Assembly: GCA_026390555.1 (NCBI GenBank)
Contig: JAPLFS010000021.1
Location: 1-46,982, forward strand
Source: Pseudomonadota bacterium
GTDB taxonomy: Bacteria > Bdellovibrionota_C > UBA2361 > OMII01
DNA length: 46,982 nucleotides
Direction of reading: 5' to 3'
Position numbers and translations under genes: made by a program. A model generated the notes under the pieces. That model worked only from the letters and a program-made list of their open reading frames with translations, did no database searches and was not told the DNA's origin. Shown here piece by piece: positions 34,807 through 42,771 of the stretch (its first letter is position 1; each line of letters begins with the position of its first letter).

Positions 34807-36198
34807 TTACGAAAGGCTCTTCACGACCAGGTTCGCTTCGCGAATACCAGACAGGTACGCACCGTGCACCGTTCCCGGATATCTGCGGTGAGTCGCTTCA
34901 CCAGCAAAGAAGACTCGATTATCGATCGGTCGCGCGAGCGTATCGTAGTATTCGGTTTTTGCGCCCACCGAAATATAGGAATAAGACCCATAGCTATAAG
35001 GATCTGAACTCCACCGCGTCTGCATGACAGCCTCGGGCTCGGGAACCGAACTTCCAAAGATCTTTCGGAATGAAGCCATCGAGGCCGCGCTGATAGTCGA
35101 GAGATCGAGTTGCTCGAACCGTCGAGCCTGAGCGCCTGCCGTAAACCCAAATAAGATCGGCACCCCTAAAGCTTGATCTAATGTGTAGTATTCCGGAATC
35201 TGAGTTGACGATTTAGCTCCAACGTTTCCGATGAATCCAATGCTGTCCTCGCGCGTCTGCCAAAAAGCGCTCGGAAACTTGAAGTACGTCTTGTCGAGCA
35301 CTCCCATCCTAAGCTTTGCGAGAGCGTTTACTTTTGCCGTTGGTAGACCGGGAGAAAACTCTATGTCTTCACGTTTCAGAACACCGAGAGGAAGGGTTAT
35401 GATCGCCCTATCGGCGTCAAAGACTCCGGACTCCGTGGTAACGCGAACGCCGGATGAAGACCAGGATATGCCTCTTACCAACTGATTGAAGCGAATATCA
35501 AGCCCCTGAGCGAGCCCATCAATAAGGCTTATATAGCCCGGTTTCAGAAGGAGGTCAGAACCACTGAACGCCTCATCTTGATCGAAGTACTTCAGTGACA
35601 TCTGATTGAGATCCGCTCCAAACTCTATCCCAATCTCGGATCTGACTAAAAAGTTTACCATATCGCCAATTGCTAGCCCTCGACGTTGTCGAATTCGTTT
35701 GATGAGAGGGCTACTGACACTTCCTATAGATCTATCCTGACTAAGCCCCTCTTGAATCGCCAACATCCGCTTTAAAGCGGCATTGTATTCGCGCTCCGCT
35801 TGATTCATAACCGCCGTCGAAACGGCGCCCCCTGCTGCATTGACGTACAGATCTTCCCCTTGATCTATATCGTACGTTGCCGCTCCGAATTGACTTGCGA
35901 GAGCTACGAGCGGATTACCTTTTGTGCCATGAATAAATGATGCGCCGAGATCGACCGGTGCTCCGAGTGACGTATCCGTACGAATACGCCCTCCGGCGAC
36001 GTCACGAGCCTCTAACACCGTCACAGAGCACCCCACATCAGCAAGCGTTCGCGCTGCTGAGATACCAGCCATGCCGGCACCAAGTACCAGCACACGCTCT
36101 CCCTGTGCAAAGGACTTTACAGTCGAGCCCAGCCGAGCGAGAAGAAGGATAGATCCAGCGGAACGAAGAAAGTGCCGCCGACTAAAGCCTGAATTCAT
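34807..36198 (-). CDS. Tat-exported flavin monoamine oxidase
   Basis: About 463 residues from ATG 36198, preceded by AGAGGGA; a frame extends to 36258 but adds only a basic leader. The N-terminus SRRHFLRSAGSILLLARLG is a twin-arginine signal, fitting export with bound FAD. The Rossmann motif VLVLGAGMAGISAARTL is followed by 'VLEARDVAGGRIRTD'. The C-terminal FAD motif is 'VFFAGEATHRRYPGTVHGAYLSG'. This is the amine-oxidase/LSD1-like superfamily: oxidation of an amine to an imine with release of peroxide, substrate unknown. It is divergent from the C39-like gene (start 36298), within the inverted-repeat-bounded segment. Confidence 0.92.
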   Translation of the reverse strand: MNSGFSRRHFLRSAGSILLLARLGSTVKSFAQGERVLVLGAGMAGISAARTLADVGCSVTVLEARDVAGGRIRTDTSLGAPVDLGASFIHGTKGNPLVALASQFGAATYDIDQGEDLYVNAAGGAVSTAVMNQAEREYNAALKRMLAIQEGLSQDRSIGSVSSPLIKRIRQRRGLAIGDMVNFLVRSEIGIEFGADLNQMSLKYFDQDEAFSGSDLLLKPGYISLIDGLAQGLDIRFNQLVRGISWSSSGVRVTTESGVFDADRAIITLPLGVLKREDIEFSPGLPTAKVNALAKLRMGVLDKTYFKFPSAFWQTREDSIGFIGNVGAKSSTQIPEYYTLDQALGVPILFGFTAGAQARRFEQLDLSTISAASMASFRKIFGSSVPEPEAVMQTRWSSDPYSYGSYSYISVGAKTEYYDTLARPIDNRVFFAGEATHRRYPGTVHGAYLSGIREANLVVKSLS

Positions 36199-36297
36199 TT
36201 TCCCTCTTAAAATATCGGGACGAAAGCGTTTTTTTACTCTATATAGCAGTAGCACCAATTACCATAGTAACGAAAGGCCTAGGAAGGTATCATACCC

Positions 36298-37689
36298 ATG
36301 AGATTCTCAACCCTATTACTCCTAACTCTTAGCACTCTCACTGCCACAACGTTGTGCCAGGCGGCGGAACAGAATTGTACTCAAAACCGCCTCGATGGGA
36401 CGAAGCCTCCGTCGACCCAATTCATGGTATACCCAGCGCAAGCTGTCGTTCCATTCTATCAGTGGCAAAGCAACAACGGATACTGCGGAGAGGTATCCAT
36501 GATCCAAGCAGGATTAAACCACGGACAGTGGATGTCTCAGTTTAACGCTCGTCTAATTTGCGGAACGGGCCTGTCACAATCCGGACCTCGCGGATGGTGT
36601 AAATCACACGATAATCAGCCCCACCACAATGCCCAACTGTTATTGGAAACTCCAGGAACAGGCGTGACCGGTACGTATGAGTACGCTAACGCGCCGAGGT
36701 GTTTAGCCAACGCGAGATTAGCAGGAACCACGTACCCTTACCTAACCGGTTTTAAGACCGCAAATATCGGAATTGCGGGCTATCAAGACTACCTATCATG
36801 GATAAAAAGTGAGGTTATAGCGGGCCATCAGGTCACCATAGGAGTTCTGGTTCAAGGAGCAGACGATCCTCAGTATGATCATATCGTTTCAGTAACTGCG
36901 ATTGGAACTAACCACTCCCCGTTAGACAGCTCTTATTACGGGGATGATGTTTTGTATTTTGACGACCACGGTTTGTACAACCTTGACGGGGATACGCCTG
37001 CCGACGTAAATCCAGCGATCCCCCTGGGCGCTGGTCGCGACAATACCCGTTGTACCCCTTATATTTTTGGGTATGCGTTCGACTCGCTCTCTGGCACCCG
37101 CGAAGAAGCCAATCTAAATTCAGCTCAAGCGTATTCAATTATAGTCCCAGGGGTCTTTCCAACGGATACTATTAACGGAGGAGATGGTGAGGATAGTTAT
37201 GTTACCATCTCTGGGCACAACTACGGGTTCTCCGTGTCCGGCGCGATCGATAACTCCAGTGGAGGCCCCTACCTCGTGCCCATTAAGATAACGATCCCGA
37301 AAGCTACCTACACAAACGGTAAAGCCAATCCTAAGGACCCAAAGGCTGGATGGCAGTACGAAAACAGCATGATCGGCTCCGCCCAAGACGGCTCAAGCTG
37401 CACGAATACGGCGCCAAAATACTCCATGAAGCCCTTTACCCTCCAAGCCACACTAAGTGGGCTAACGACCGGCGTAGTGTATAACTTGTACGAATATACT
37501 TTTAGCGGCATTAAAGGCACGGGAACTGCGTCAGCTTTGGCTGTACCTACCGATAATTTCAACCAAAACGCATTGATGGCAACGAGAAAAACTCAATTCA
37601 CGGCAACAAAGTCAACGTATGTACACAGAGTGAACAGAGCATCAAAGCAGATCGTAGTTTTCAGAGCCGTGCCCGCAACCGCTCCGTAA
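36298..37689 (+). CDS. secreted C39-like / papain-fold cysteine peptidase-like protein
   Basis: 463 residues. Signal peptide 1-22 (ending LCQA-A). A papain-like/C39-like catalytic pattern is visible: Cys63 in 'QSNNGYCGEVSMIQAGL', His195 in 'QYDHIVSVTAIG', and an acidic D222-D223 in 'VLYFDDHGLY'. The C-terminal 200 residues are beta-rich and unassigned ('GDGEDSYVTISGHNYGFSVSG'). There are several extra cysteines, compatible with disulfides outside the cell. Peptidase activity is inferred from motif geometry; the protein could also be a related non-proteolytic hydrolase. Start ATG 36298 is the natural one. Followed by repeat R5. Confidence 0.7.
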   Translation: MRFSTLLLLTLSTLTATTLCQAAEQNCTQNRLDGTKPPSTQFMVYPAQAVVPFYQWQSNNGYCGEVSMIQAGLNHGQWMSQFNARLICGTGLSQSGPRGWCKSHDNQPHHNAQLLLETPGTGVTGTYEYANAPRCLANARLAGTTYPYLTGFKTANIGIAGYQDYLSWIKSEVIAGHQVTIGVLVQGADDPQYDHIVSVTAIGTNHSPLDSSYYGDDVLYFDDHGLYNLDGDTPADVNPAIPLGAGRDNTRCTPYIFGYAFDSLSGTREEANLNSAQAYSIIVPGVFPTDTINGGDGEDSYVTISGHNYGFSVSGAIDNSSGGPYLVPIKITIPKATYTNGKANPKDPKAGWQYENSMIGSAQDGSSCTNTAPKYSMKPFTLQATLSGLTTGVVYNLYEYTFSGIKGTGTASALAVPTDNFNQNALMATRKTQFTATKSTYVHRVNRASKQIVVFRAVPATAP

Positions 37690-37840
37690 ATAGTGCTAAC
37701 TGCGGGGTCCTCAATTGTGCGTTCTTCTCCTGCAAACTTCGACACCAACTTTAATAGTGGCTAACGTCCACTACGGTCTGCGCGCAGTATTAGGTTACAG
37801 GGAGGTCGCTCGCCTAATGCTGCTCAATATTCCGAAGCCA

Positions 37841-38036
37841 CTCTCTCGGACCTGCTGCTGTGATGTATCTATCGCTCTTTTTTTGGGCGAATTACATCCC
37901 ACTCCCTCACCAAACAAGCACCATAATTAGGCTAGAAGTGCGGCGGCCGCGACCAAGCTCTACAAAATCCTCACGGGAACCACTCTGCACCTCTAAGCAA
38001 ATACTTACCAAATGTGAATCGACCTTCCTATCCTTT
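37841..38036 (+). repeat. island repeat R, copy 5
   Basis: About 196 bp, the most diverged copy. Still recognisable: CTCTCGGACCTGCTG, GATGTATCTATCGCTC, AGAAGTGCGGCGGCCGCGACC, TCTACAAAATCCTCACGGGA, AAGCAAATACTTACCAAATG, GAATCGACCTTCCTATCC. Direct orientation, after the C39-like gene. Bases 38037-38146 contain no gene. Confidence 0.8.
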
Positions 38037-38097
38037 TGCTAGGGTCTGGTTTGGGTGGTGTTTGAATTGGATTAGGATTCAGAAATAAGGACCAAGT

Positions 38098-38123
38098 GAA
38101 AAAGGGAGTAGCATCACTCTTTT
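38098..38123 (-). terminator. candidate terminator after DoxX-like gene
   Basis: On the minus strand, downstream of the stop at 38147, AAAAGAGT and ACTCCCTTTT can pair around a six-base loop with one bulge, and a T run follows. The stem is short, so support is weak. Confidence 0.35.
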
Positions 38124-38146
38124 AGTAAATTTCATCTTTTTTGAAA

Positions 38147-38494
38147 CTATCTCTGAGAGGTCACGAGGCCCCATGTTACAAGCACCGAGACGAGCAAAAA
38201 TAATACCGCCGGAAGTGTTTGTAAAAACGAATCTCTAATGCGAATCCGCACGAATATGCCGCAAATCATTAGTAATGAGAGTCCAGCAGCGGAAAAAATC
38301 CCTAACCATGGGAACCACTGCCCACAAACGAGCCCTAACGCCCCAAGCACCTCTAACGACCCTGTAATGTATCGCAAGTGGGGGACTCCCCATCGCTTAA
38401 ACTCATGCTCCATAGCCTCCGCGAACAGACAAACGCTTCCATATCCGAGGAATGAGACAATGAGTACGAAAGTCAGTAGATCGATTGAGGGCAT
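38147..38494 (-). CDS. DoxX-like small membrane protein
   Basis: 115 residues, four predicted membrane helices: 'LLTFVLIVSFLGYGSVCLF', then an amphipathic 'EHEFKRWGVPHLRYITGSLEVLGALGLVCG', 'WLGIFSAAGLSLLMICGIFV' and 'FLQTLPAVLFLLVSVLVTWGLV'. The 'EF..WGVP..LR..TG.LE..GA' motif is typical of DoxX/DoxX-like proteins. Function uncertain; some family members act with quinone or thiosulfate oxidation. It is divergent from a second DoxX-like gene 190 bases away with the same length and motif. Confidence 0.8.
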   Translation of the reverse strand: MPSIDLLTFVLIVSFLGYGSVCLFAEAMEHEFKRWGVPHLRYITGSLEVLGALGLVCGQWFPWLGIFSAAGLSLLMICGIFVRIRIRDSFLQTLPAVLFLLVSVLVTWGLVTSQR

Positions 38495-38684
38495 GTTTGA
38501 CGGTCCTTAGTGTATGGATTGTCAATCGACTTGAGATGACAGTCTCGAGACCCGAGTGATGTGTCCGCAGGCCACTACTGCTCTGAGGCTAAGATGCCTT
38601 ATTGTCAACCGCAAGAGAGACGTTTAGAATCTCTCTTATGGACCTATCTTAACCTGATAGCGCCAGTAATAGTATAGGCACTAC

Positions 38685-39032
38685 ATGAATACCATTATTT
38701 TAGCGTTAAAGATTCTCATCGCGGCCTCAATCTTTTTTGTGTGGGTTGTGCGCTACAAAAACATCATCAAAGAGTTTGAGGAGTATGGTCTTCCAGCGTG
38801 GCTACGAGATCTCACGGGGATTCTAAAGCTAACGTTCGCGGCAATGCTCTTGTTTGGAGAGCAGGATCTACACATTCCTGTTCTGGGGGCTCTTGGAATC
38901 GCTGTTCTCATGGGTTGTGCTCAGATCGTTCATATCCGAGCTGGGACACGAGTGTTTCGGCGGGTACCCTCGCTAGTGCTTTTGCTCCTCTCTGGAGTGA
39001 TCGCTTATTATAGCCTTGTCAGCTTTGGATGA
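38685..39032 (+). CDS. DoxX-like small membrane protein, second copy
   Basis: 115 residues with four membrane segments and the same DoxX-like motif in the loop after helix 1 ('KEFEEYGLPAWLRDLTGILKLTFAAMLLFG'), 'VLGALGIAVLMGCAQIVHIRAGT' and 'VPSLVLLLLSGVIAYYSLV'. It is similar in length and plan to the divergent gene at 38147, but the sequences differ widely, so this is either an old duplication or two separate acquisitions. The 190-base intergenic region between them may hold both promoters. Confidence 0.78.
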   Translation: MNTIILALKILIAASIFFVWVVRYKNIIKEFEEYGLPAWLRDLTGILKLTFAAMLLFGEQDLHIPVLGALGIAVLMGCAQIVHIRAGTRVFRRVPSLVLLLLSGVIAYYSLVSFG

Positions 39033-39115
39033 TAAAAAAGCGCCTCACATTAGCGGCTCAGTTCAAAGGGATATGGTGCTCGCCATAAGGAATATCTCTA
39101 CGTTAAACCTCTCCT

Positions 39116-40108
39116 ATGTTGACTGATAGCAACAAATTTCAGGAAGGGCAGAAAGGAGCACATGGCTGGCCTAGTGATGAGTCAGTATTTAACCGGGCCT
39201 GCCTCGGGCCGCCTCGAATCGCGGAGCTACATCTCGAGCTCAGCGCTCTATTGAGCTTAGAAACTATTGATGTGACGCAGGAAGCTGCGGCAATAACCCT
39301 TGCGTGGTCTATTCTTCGACATTGCGGCTTGCCAACCTTTGGCGACATTCGAACAAAGCGCGCCGAGGATTTTAATAATGTGATTCCCCTCGAAATTCGA
39401 GAAGCTGTATCATTGTCACTTGAGACGGTCGGATGGATGGCATACGCACCAAAGCCTGAAGAATTTGACCGCGCTGCTCAACTGTTTGTGAGAGCGGTGG
39501 CTCTCTCTCCACTCGATCTCGCACGATTGGAAAAATTTGCCATAATTGCCGGACAGATTAAGCCCGACCAAATTATGAATTTGCGGCACGACCCGGTGAA
39601 GCAAGAGCAAACCGCTATTGGATTCGCAATTCAAGCGACCAAACATATCGAGTATGCCCTCGAGAAAGAATTCGGTATTACGAGGGAGGTCCTGAATGAG
39701 ACTAGTGGAGAATCGATCGATCGGCTTATTTCGGTATCCGACAAAGAGGTGCGTCCCTATCTGACTCGAATATTACGACATTTGTCGCATCTTCACGGAT
39801 TACAAGCATACTTTTTTGAAAATGGAGTACACGCGAGTAAAGCGATAGGGGCAGGTTGCTCAGCGCTTCAGATGGCAGGACTTCCTCGGGGAGTCGCTGA
39901 GTGTGTGCATACCCTGCGAGACGCCCTGCAAGATCACAATCCCTCTGAGCTTTTAGGTGAAGAGCTTCCCCTTGTTATCTCTATCCTTGACTCGATTTCC
40001 AAAGGTTTTCATGTGAAATGGAGGCTGTTTAACAACCAGTCTGCCGGTCGTCGGTCAGAGGAACTTGACAAGCTTTGTCAAATTTTAGAGGCGAAATCTT
40101 TGGAGTGA
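39116..40108 (+). CDS. unrecognised 330-residue soluble protein
   Basis: No family recognised. No signal peptide or membrane segment; almost entirely helical by composition, with acidic and basic residues evenly spread. Stretches such as 'IAELHLELSALLSLETIDVTQEAAAITLAWSIL' and 'YLTRILRHLSHLHGLQAYFFENGVHASKAIG' suggest a helical bundle. Codon use and length support a real gene. It is the last gene of the inverted-repeat-bounded segment, 84 bases after the DoxX-like gene and in the same direction. Confidence 0.6.
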   Translation: MLTDSNKFQEGQKGAHGWPSDESVFNRACLGPPRIAELHLELSALLSLETIDVTQEAAAITLAWSILRHCGLPTFGDIRTKRAEDFNNVIPLEIREAVSLSLETVGWMAYAPKPEEFDRAAQLFVRAVALSPLDLARLEKFAIIAGQIKPDQIMNLRHDPVKQEQTAIGFAIQATKHIEYALEKEFGITREVLNETSGESIDRLISVSDKEVRPYLTRILRHLSHLHGLQAYFFENGVHASKAIGAGCSALQMAGLPRGVAECVHTLRDALQDHNPSELLGEELPLVISILDSISKGFHVKWRLFNNQSAGRRSEELDKLCQILEAKSLE

Positions 40109-40170
40109 TATAGCGTAGTCACTGGCGAGTAGGAGGATGTTTTAAACAAAGTAAAGTTCCTTCACCTTAC

Positions 40171-40203
40171 AGTGCGATTTGGTGCGAGTTGGTGCGAGTT
40201 GGT
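40171..40203 (+). repeat. short tandem repeat GGTGCGAGTT
   Basis: A 10-base unit GGTGCGAGTT occurs twice exactly, with degenerate partial copies either side (GTGCGATTT before, GGT after). It lies in the 308-base non-coding stretch 40109-40416 that also holds the right copy of the 127-bp inverted repeat. No gene seen there; the open frame at 40189-40428 is mostly repeat sequence. Confidence 0.6.
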
Positions 40204-40278
40204 CCTCCTCAGTTGAAAGCGTGGAGCCTTGTTGATCGGAGCGTACTTAAAATTCCTACGAGTCTTTTGAGCAACTTT

Positions 40279-40405
40279 GCGGCCATACTGTCAAAGCTAG
40301 TTTTTAAGGGTTATCCGGTATCAGAGCGGGAGCAGGTAAAGGGAAGCGGCGCACGTTACCGCGCAGGGGTTTTCCATCTAATGTACCCACACTTATCGGT
40401 GAGGA
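40279..40405. repeat. 127-bp inverted repeat, right copy
   Basis: The reverse complement of 34446-34572 without gaps. It ends 14 bases before the solo family-2 terminal repeat at 40420-40432, so the right edges of the inverted-repeat segment and of the island nearly coincide. Confidence 0.85.
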
Positions 40406-40416
40406 AACGTTTATCC

Positions 40417-42759
40417 TCAGGTGAATAGTTGCGTATTTCTAATCAAAGCACCGACCACCCCCTCTAATTCGGCATCAGAGAACTCTTTTAGGGAGGGCAC
40501 CAGGGCTATGAGAGCATCCTTTACCTGATCGGCGTGCAGATATCTGCCAGATCTGATCCCCTCCTGCGCCGCAATGGCAGCAACACCGAAGGCGCCACTA
40601 CCTAGCCGCGCGCTAAAGTCCGCGGCAGTGGCTAAGTAAACACGTCGCTGTATCTTAGAAACCGGAAAGATCCTACCGAGCCCAACATGATAGAGCGATA
40701 TTCCCTCGGGCTGATTGTGGCTACACCAGGTCATCTCGACCACCCCAGACATGACCTCCCCCATTAGCATCGCAGCTCCTAGGATAAAGCGATCGACATC
40801 ATCTCCAACCACCGTCTCCATCCCCGGTTTGACCGTTCCGCCTGGGTCAAAACATGCATCTATAATCCTATCAAGCTCTTCAAAATCAGCTAGAGTTCCT
40901 CGCAATACTGCTCCCATCTCGCTCAGCTTACGGCGACCAGCTGCTGCCTCTATTTTAAACTCCGCAACCTGTTCAGCAGTTGCCGTAACCCACCACTGTG
41001 GTAAAGCCGCAGCGTTCAATAGATCCTTGGCGCTCTGCAGCTCAGTAACGATCGACTCAAGTGCTGAGAAGTTATCTCCACTCGCCCCAAGCAATATTCT
41101 ATCGTGCATAAAAGCCTCGATCGGAAGCCTCGTGGAGTTATGAGAGAATGTAATTGCTGCCTGCTTATGGAAGGGCGCTGTCCATGTTCCAGCACCAGCA
41201 TCAACAACTATCTGCGCTAGGTAGAGCGCTAGTACCCGCGCAACGGTTGCGTTATCAATCTGCCCCAAAGCCGCCCATGCACCTTGCGTAGGAAAATCCC
41301 CTGCTGGCGCAAATCTATTGATAAAATCATCAAGTATAGCGAAGTCCTCGATCGTACCAAACAACGGAAGCTTCCATGACTCAACTACTGCGCGTGCTGC
41401 ATTAACAGCAGCCTCAGGTGCCTCGCTCCATAGATCCTTAACGCAAAGATCGCCCCCCTCTTGCTCTACACTCTGTCGCTCTATACCGAGTTCCACTGGG
41501 CTAGTTTTTAAACTTTTTTGAAGATGAGCTTCGATCTCCGTGCGTAATGGCTGTGAGGCTGCTGGAGCTAACTCTGTAAGGATCAAGAGCTCCTCATTAG
41601 CATCCACGATCTTATTTGACGCGCAGAGTACCCGTACCAAAGCATCCCTAGCAGAGAATCTATCGCGTTGAAAAAGCGATTGTCTAAGTGAGGTCTCTGC
41701 TGCCTCGAGCGCCCCTAAGCGCCCCAGCACGGTACCGGCATGAAAAGAGGCCTCTGCCGAGCCGAAGCTGCCCTTTTTAGCTGTTATTTCAAAGTTTTTT
41801 AGGGCCTCCCGCAACCCATCTTCATCGCCACTGGGGTAGGCAACCCCGCGGTACGCCACACCGCGCACAAGGTACGATTCAGGATAGTTTGCGTCCTTCT
41901 GAATAGCCAAGCTTGCCGCATCTATAGCCCTGCCAAAATCCCCACTTCCGTTATAGGAGCGCGCTAGCTCGCAGGCCGCCATGGCACCGACCTCCTCATT
42001 AAAGCTCAGGGTATGAAGGATCGTGCGTGCCTCATTTAGCTGCTTAAGCAGCATACGATAACGTGCAGAGAGGAGTAGCGCGTGCGGCGAGGCCCCACCC
42101 CGATCCGGATACTGCTCATAAGCCGCAAGGGTCTGCTCTGGGAGACCAAAAAAACTGAGGCTCATTAATTCTACGAACCAGGCCCTCTCAATATCGCCGA
42201 CCCCCTGCTCACGCACCTTACGAGCGAGATAATAGGCCTCAAACAGCGCACCATTTTTAAGGGCACGCTCGGCCCGTGCTAGAGGATCGCTGATGCGCTT
42301 CTTGCCAAGCGAGAGTGAGCCGATAAACACCGGAATCTCAGCACGAGAGATCTCTACGGCCCCCCCTACTAGATCGTCTGGTAATGAGTAATCCATGCCA
42401 GTCTGCAGTACGGAGAGCCCCTCCACAGTAGCGCTTGGATTGATTACGACGCTTGAGATCTCCTGAATATGAAAGAAGATGCGCTCAAGCGCTATCGACA
42501 TAGGAAGGGCAGACATCTCAAGGGGGGCTGAATATGAGGGCTCAGATGAAAATGCAATAATTCTACGCTCCATTCTCTGATCTGGCGCACGCTCGGGAAC
42601 CCAGAGGTCATCAATAGCGCGGAGTCCAAGGGAGTCAAATGCGCCCCACCTGCGCCCGATTGCATATGGGGCAGTCGGCTTTACAAGCAGGATCATGGCG
42701 GGTGCTTCCAGCACCCCTAAGGCCTCAAGCTCACTTATGCTCCTTGCGTCCTCCACCAT
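40417..42759 (-). CDS. TPR-like protein downstream of lysS
   Basis: A 780-residue soluble protein, family not recognised. The centre (about 160-400) has TPR-like helical pairs ('RAERALKNGALFEAYYLARKV', 'AACELARSYNGSGDFGRAIDAASLAIQKDANYPESYLVRGVAYRG', 'AEASFHAGTVLGRLGALEAAETSLRQSLFQ'). The N-terminal and C-terminal regions are mixed alpha/beta and unassigned. It starts 12 bases after the lysS stop and is probably co-transcribed. Its last residues QLFT are encoded by the solo TIR, so the natural C-terminus may have been changed by the island insertion. Confidence 0.7.
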   Translation of the reverse strand: MVEDARSISELEALGVLEAPAMILLVKPTAPYAIGRRWGAFDSLGLRAIDDLWVPERAPDQRMERRIIAFSSEPSYSAPLEMSALPMSIALERIFFHIQEISSVVINPSATVEGLSVLQTGMDYSLPDDLVGGAVEISRAEIPVFIGSLSLGKKRISDPLARAERALKNGALFEAYYLARKVREQGVGDIERAWFVELMSLSFFGLPEQTLAAYEQYPDRGGASPHALLLSARYRMLLKQLNEARTILHTLSFNEEVGAMAACELARSYNGSGDFGRAIDAASLAIQKDANYPESYLVRGVAYRGVAYPSGDEDGLREALKNFEITAKKGSFGSAEASFHAGTVLGRLGALEAAETSLRQSLFQRDRFSARDALVRVLCASNKIVDANEELLILTELAPAASQPLRTEIEAHLQKSLKTSPVELGIERQSVEQEGGDLCVKDLWSEAPEAAVNAARAVVESWKLPLFGTIEDFAILDDFINRFAPAGDFPTQGAWAALGQIDNATVARVLALYLAQIVVDAGAGTWTAPFHKQAAITFSHNSTRLPIEAFMHDRILLGASGDNFSALESIVTELQSAKDLLNAAALPQWWVTATAEQVAEFKIEAAAGRRKLSEMGAVLRGTLADFEELDRIIDACFDPGGTVKPGMETVVGDDVDRFILGAAMLMGEVMSGVVEMTWCSHNQPEGISLYHVGLGRIFPVSKIQRRVYLATAADFSARLGSGAFGVAAIAAQEGIRSGRYLHADQVKDALIALVPSLKEFSDAELEGVVGALIRNTQLFT
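40420..40432. repeat. solo family-2 terminal repeat at island right edge
   Basis: GGTGAATAGTTGC is the outer end of the family-2 element (compare 27246-27258 and 44579-44591) with no element body beside it. On the minus strand it supplies the last codons (QLF and part of T) of the 780-residue gene, just before its TGA. It faces the left TIR at 27134-27146. Confidence 0.7.
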
Positions 42760-42771
42760 GACCTCTCTTTG

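Noticed and set aside
28596-38036. R repeats as integron attC sites
   Set aside because: They are 170-265 bp with no consistent RYYYAAC/GTTRRRY pair at the ends of the conserved part, and no intI is present. Isolated matches such as ACCCAAC occur in some copies only.
28596-38036. CRISPR array
   Set aside because: Repeats are far too long and few, and the 'spacers' are whole genes. No cas gene seen.
40189-40428. 79-residue ORF at the island right edge
   Set aside because: It consists of the GGTGCGAGTT tandem repeat, the 127-bp inverted repeat and part of the TIR. The other copy of the inverted repeat has no start for this frame.
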